Shown here: piece after piece, positions 61,191 to 64,000 of the stretch
Numbering within the stretch: position 1 is the stretch's first letter
Layout of the letters: each line of letters starts with the position of its first letter
NCBI RefSeq assembly: GCF_022809715.1
Contig: NZ_CP094460.1
Location: forward strand, 496,001-560,000
Reading direction: 5' to 3'
Source of the DNA: Burkholderia pyrrocinia
GTDB taxonomy: Bacteria; Pseudomonadota; Gammaproteobacteria; Burkholderiales; Burkholderiaceae
DNA: 64,000 nucleotides
Made by a program: the position numbers and the translations under genes
The notes under the pieces: model-generated
Told to the model about the DNA's origin: nothing
The model's database searches: none
What the model saw: only the letters and a program-made list of their open reading frames with translations

Positions 61191-61214
61191 GTTCGACGAT
61201 TTCGAACATGTTCG
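61191..61214. promoter_or_regulatory. Overlapping palindromes upstream of the SDR gene
   Basis: GTTCGA-N5-TCGAAC (61191-61207) overlaps the perfect palindrome CGAACATGTTCG (61203-61214). They lie in the gap between the LysR gene and the SDR gene, about 80 bases before the SDR start, where a repressor or LysR dimer would act. Confidence 0.5.
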
Positions 61215-61294
61215 CCGCGCGCGTCGTACGGCAATACAGGTCGCCGCGCGCATCCTGTGTTCACGGTCAACTCACCGGTTCACAGGAGAACATC

Positions 61295-62044
61295 ATGCAA
61301 CGCTTCGAAGGAAAAACGGTCCTCGTCACGGGCGGCAACAGCGGCATCGGCCTGGCGGCCGCCAAGGCATTCGCAGCCGAAGGCGCGCGGGTCATCATCA
61401 CCGGGCGCGACGCGCAGACGCTGGAAGCCGCACGGCAAACGCTCGGCGATGGCGCGCTCGCGATCCGCAACGAGGCCGGCAGCGTCGCGTCGGCCCGCGC
61501 ACTGGCGGACGCGATCGCCGCCGCGGGCGCGCGGCTCGACGCCGTGTTCATCAACGCGGGCGTCGCGAAACTCGCGCCGTTCGCCGACAGCGACGAGGCG
61601 ATGTGGGACCTCGTGTTCAACACCAACGTGAAGGGCGCGTATTTCCAGATCCAGTCGCTGGTGCCGCTGCTGAACCGCGGCGCCTCGATCGTGATCAACG
61701 GCTCGATCAACGCGCATATCGGGATGCCCGGCTCGTCGGTGTACGCGGCGAGCAAGGCGGCCGTCAATTCGTTCGCGAAGACGCTGTCGACGGAACTGCT
61801 GCCGCACGGCGTGCGCGTGAATGTCGTGAGCCCGGGGCCGGTTCAGACGCCGCTGTACGGCAAGCTCGGGCTCGATGCTGCAACGCTCGACGAGACGGCC
61901 GAGAAGATCAAGGGCCTCGTCCCGGTCGGCCGGTTCGGCACGCCGGACGAAATCGCGTCGACGGTGCTGCACCTCAGCGCGCCGGAATCCGCGTTCATCG
62001 TCGGCGCGGAGATCATCGCGTCGGGCGGGATGGGATTGCTCTGA
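61295..62044 (+). CDS. Short-chain dehydrogenase/reductase
   Basis: A 249-residue classical SDR. The cofactor motif TGGNSGIG (11-18), NAG (about 89), catalytic Ser about 138 and YAASK (Tyr 151, Lys 155 pattern) are intact. It ends in the family-typical SGGMGLL. The substrate is unknown. AGGAGA lies upstream of ATG 61295. Regulated by the adjacent LysR by inference. Confidence 0.9.
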   Translation: MQRFEGKTVLVTGGNSGIGLAAAKAFAAEGARVIITGRDAQTLEAARQTLGDGALAIRNEAGSVASARALADAIAAAGARLDAVFINAGVAKLAPFADSDEAMWDLVFNTNVKGAYFQIQSLVPLLNRGASIVINGSINAHIGMPGSSVYAASKAAVNSFAKTLSTELLPHGVRVNVVSPGPVQTPLYGKLGLDAATLDETAEKIKGLVPVGRFGTPDEIASTVLHLSAPESAFIVGAEIIASGGMGLL

Positions 62045-62057
62045 GCCGCAACACCGG

Positions 62058-62101
62058 CGGGGACCGCACCGGCCGGCGCAACGCCGCGCGGACGGTCCCC
62101 G
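62058..62101. terminator. Hairpin between the SDR and GH32 genes
   Basis: Nine-base arms (62058-62066 and 62093-62101) enclose a smaller GC stem, between convergent stops at 62044 and 62164. No U tract. Confidence 0.4.
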
Positions 62102-62131
62102 TCACATGCGGGAAGGGCGACGCTCTCGAAC

Positions 62132-62167
62132 CGCACCTACCGCACCTATCGCATCTATCGCATCTAT
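62132..62167. repeat. 9-base tandem repeat at the 3' end of the GH32 gene
   Basis: Four copies of CGCAYCTAY (Y = C or T; 62132-62140, 62141-62149, 62150-62158, 62159-62167). The last copy overlaps the stop codon of the levanase gene. The first two and last two copies are nearly identical, pointing to recent expansion. Confidence 0.85.
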
Positions 62168-63810
62168 CGCGTCGTGCAGGCGTTACGCGTATCGCCGCCG
62201 GCTTCGAGCTGCGTCACCGTGAGCCCCGAGAACGTTGCGCGGCCGTGCTCGGCAAACACCGCGACGCGGTCCGCGTCGAGCGGCGGAAAGATCAGGTCGG
62301 TGAGCGTGACGCGGCCGCCGTTCGCAAACACTTCGACCGACCCGCGATCGACGACGATTTCGAGCCGCAGTTGCCCGTGTTCGAGCGGCAGGTCGACGAT
62401 GTGCTCGCGGCTGAACGTGCCGGCGAAATTCGCTTCGCCGGACTGCGAGCGGTCGAGCGTCAGCGTGCGTTTCGCCGTGTCGTACACGATCCGCGTGCCG
62501 GTCGTGCCGTCCGCCGAGCGCCGGACGATCAGGCCCGCGCGTGCCGCGCGCTGCGGCGCAATCGTCACCGTGATGCGTTGCGCGACGCCGCGCGTCGCAG
62601 CCGACAGCTCGCGCGTGGCGGACTCGACCGCGAGCTCGCCTTCGTGCACGGCGGGCCGGCCGTCCGCCCACGCGTCGAACGCGGCGGCCGGCGCGGCGAC
62701 GAGCCGGGGTTCGCCGTCGATCGTCTTCAGCGCCAGCTCGCGCGGCAGGGTCGTCGCGCCGCGCCACGGCGTGGTCGGCACTTTCGCCGCGTAATCCCAG
62801 TTGCTCATCCACGCAATCGCGACCGGCCGAGTGCCGGGCGCGCCCGAGAAGGTGCCTGCGGCATAAAAGTCGGCGCCGTGATCGACCCAGCGGAATCGGG
62901 CGGGATCGGAACCGGCCGGCGCGACGCGATCGGGCGTGAACGTGCGGCCGTCGAAGTCGCCGACGAAATACATCGCGCCCGAGCCGCCCGCGATCGACCA
63001 CGGATTCACATTGACGATCATCACCCACTTGATGTGTCGGGGATCGCCGTCGAGCGGCAGCGGCACGAGGTCGGGCATCTCCCACAATGCGCCTGCATGC
63101 GGCACGTCCGGTAACGTGAAGTCGCTCAGGAACGACCAGTGGATCAGGTCGTCGGAGCGATAGAGCTTGACGACCTGAGCATCGGCGACGACCGTCGTCA
63201 TCAGCCAGTAGTGCCCGGGCGCGTACCACGACACCTTGGGGTCGCGGAACTGCTTCGATTCGGGATCGAGCGTGAGCACGGGGTTGTGCGCGTAGGGCTG
63301 CCACGTCGCGCCATGGTCGACGCTGTACGCGAGCGACTGCGCCTGCGTGCCGGGCGCGTGGCCGGAGCCGTCCTTGTAGACGCTGGTGTAGAGCGCAACC
63401 AGCGGTGTCTTGCCTGGCGACCCGAGGCCCGACGTGTTGTGCGTGTCGGCGACGATCGAGCCGGAGAAGATTTCCTCGGTGGCGTTCGCGCGCATCGCGA
63501 CCGGCTGCTCGCGCCAGTGAACGAGATCGGTGCTGGTCGCGTGGCCCCACGACATGTTGCCCCAGTCGTTGCCGAGCGGGTTGTACTGATAAAACAGGTG
63601 GTAGCGGCCGTTGTCGTAGACGAGCCCGTTCGGATCGTTCATCCAGTTGCGCTGCGGCGTGTAATGCAGCGCGGGGCGCCATTGCGGCGTGCCGTTTTCG
63701 GTCGATGCAGCGCAGGGCGCGGCGGCGGCCTGCGTGCAGGCGGCGCCCGCCGCACAGGCGAGCAGCAGCCGGGCGATCCGGAAGGAAAAGCGGAAAAACG
63801 TCGATCTCAT
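62164..63810 (-). CDS. sacC: Secreted GH32 levanase/invertase
   Basis: A 548-residue glycoside hydrolase family 32 enzyme hydrolysing beta-fructosides (sucrose, levan or inulin). A signal peptide covers about residues 1-32. The nucleophile Asp59 lies in WMNDPNG, the stabiliser Asp190 in FRDPKV, and the acid/base Glu244 in WEMPDL (most relatives have WECP). A C-terminal beta-sandwich follows. ATG 63810 was chosen because it opens the signal peptide. Exolevanase versus invertase cannot be told by sequence alone. Confidence 0.92.
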   Translation of the reverse strand: MRSTFFRFSFRIARLLLACAAGAACTQAAAAPCAASTENGTPQWRPALHYTPQRNWMNDPNGLVYDNGRYHLFYQYNPLGNDWGNMSWGHATSTDLVHWREQPVAMRANATEEIFSGSIVADTHNTSGLGSPGKTPLVALYTSVYKDGSGHAPGTQAQSLAYSVDHGATWQPYAHNPVLTLDPESKQFRDPKVSWYAPGHYWLMTTVVADAQVVKLYRSDDLIHWSFLSDFTLPDVPHAGALWEMPDLVPLPLDGDPRHIKWVMIVNVNPWSIAGGSGAMYFVGDFDGRTFTPDRVAPAGSDPARFRWVDHGADFYAAGTFSGAPGTRPVAIAWMSNWDYAAKVPTTPWRGATTLPRELALKTIDGEPRLVAAPAAAFDAWADGRPAVHEGELAVESATRELSAATRGVAQRITVTIAPQRAARAGLIVRRSADGTTGTRIVYDTAKRTLTLDRSQSGEANFAGTFSREHIVDLPLEHGQLRLEIVVDRGSVEVFANGGRVTLTDLIFPPLDADRVAVFAEHGRATFSGLTVTQLEAGGDTRNACTTR

Positions 63811-63850
63811 GCGGGGTTCCGTGCTTCGGCGCGCGAAGCGGGAAAGGAGG

Positions 63851-63880
63851 GCGCGTGCCGCTTGCAAAGGCGGCACGCGC
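63851..63880. promoter_or_regulatory. Hairpin in the leader of the GH32 gene
   Basis: Perfect 10-base arms (63851-63860 and 63871-63880) with a 10-base loop, 41 bases upstream of the levanase start. It may be a leader attenuator or part of the upstream gene's 3' end. Confidence 0.45.
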
Positions 63881-63892
63881 GATCTGCGGAAG

Positions 63893-63935
63893 AAAAAAAG
63901 CGGCGCGCACGCGACACGCGCGATATGCGCCGCTT
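63893..63935 (-). terminator. Intrinsic terminator of the gene at the right edge
   Basis: On the minus strand, AAGCGGCGC (complement of 63927-63935) pairs with GCGCCGCTT (complement of 63898-63906) and a run of T follows (complement of 63893-63899). It starts at the stop codon of the edge gene. Confidence 0.85.
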
Positions 63936-64000
63936 CAGCGCTTGCGGGCGGTGCCCGCCGCGGCCGTTACGGACCCGTTACGGGCGGGTGCCCGGGCCGT
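63935..64000 (-). CDS. C-terminal end of a protein at the window edge
   Basis: Twenty-one codons plus a stop are visible on the minus strand, ending ...AAAGTARKR. The tail is low-complexity and gives no family. The intrinsic terminator that directly follows the stop supports a real gene end. It lies upstream of the levanase gene on the same strand and may be a sugar-related gene, but this cannot be seen. Confidence 0.45.
   Translation of the reverse strand, partial: TARAPARNGSVTAAAGTARKR

Noticed and set aside
1..64000. Prophage, integrative element, toxin-antitoxin or secretion-system island
   Set aside because: No integrase, transposase, attachment-type repeat, tRNA-linked boundary, restriction enzyme or structural phage gene was found on either strand.

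Overview
The window is a GC-rich, gene-dense stretch that looks like a Burkholderia chromosome, most likely of the Burkholderia cepacia complex. This is inferred from the gene families: OpcP-like trimeric porins, a split hpaG, NodT-type efflux, sulfonate clusters and MocR regulators. Third codon positions are strongly G/C. No tRNA, rRNA, CRISPR array, insertion sequence or prophage gene was found. Most genes are ordinary accessory metabolism, transport and regulation.

Layout. 1-3139: the 3' end of a polX-like gene, alanine dehydrogenase, a DUF3995 membrane protein and a KptA-type RNA 2'-phosphotransferase. 3140-7680: a three-gene membrane dehydrogenase operon (Tat-exported small subunit, GMC flavoprotein, triheme cytochrome c) of the gluconate 2-dehydrogenase type, behind a perfect GntR/PtxS-like palindrome. 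7887-14289: a YbaL/Kef-type antiporter, an FtsI-like transpeptidase outside any division cluster, a small unknown gene and a thioester-reductase-like SDR. 14345-20845: hpaR diverging from hpaG1-G2-E-D-F-H-I, the lower homoprotocatechuate (4-hydroxyphenylacetate) pathway from ring cleavage to pyruvate and succinate semialdehyde. 21092-24497: an AraC regulator, a small unknown gene, a quinone-reductase-like enzyme and a porin. 24671-28704: an ABC importer (binding protein, two-domain permease, ATPase). 28913-34036: a MocR regulator diverging from a Bcr/CflA efflux pump, then a TctD/TctE-like two-component pair.

34315-47473 is the most coherent accessory block and is built around organic sulfur. 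A minus-strand run of eight genes encodes an SsuD-like flavin monooxygenase, a class II aldolase, a sulfonate-type binding protein, permease and ATPase, a membrane-anchored cytochrome c with an unrecognised C-terminal half, a second sulfonate-type binding protein and a MOSC protein. It diverges from an SfnB/DszC-like flavin oxidoreductase. A LysR regulator, a thiol dioxygenase of the cysteine dioxygenase family and a four-domain rhodanese follow. Together they suggest uptake of a sulfonate or related organosulfur compound, release of sulfite, and handling of thiol or sulfane sulfur.

47541-64000: a glycerophosphodiesterase lipoprotein, a squalene/phytoene synthase, a strongly expressed-looking porin, a translationally coupled tetR-hlyD-ATPase-permease-outer membrane factor efflux operon, a periplasmic cupin, an AhpD-like protein, a second MocR regulator, a LysR regulator next to an SDR, and a secreted GH32 levanase/invertase. 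The C-terminal end of another gene lies at the right edge.

GC-rich inverted repeats, mostly without a U tract, sit at most convergent gene junctions that have room for one. Three classical U-tract terminators are clear (11973-12000, 51865-51891, 63893-63935).
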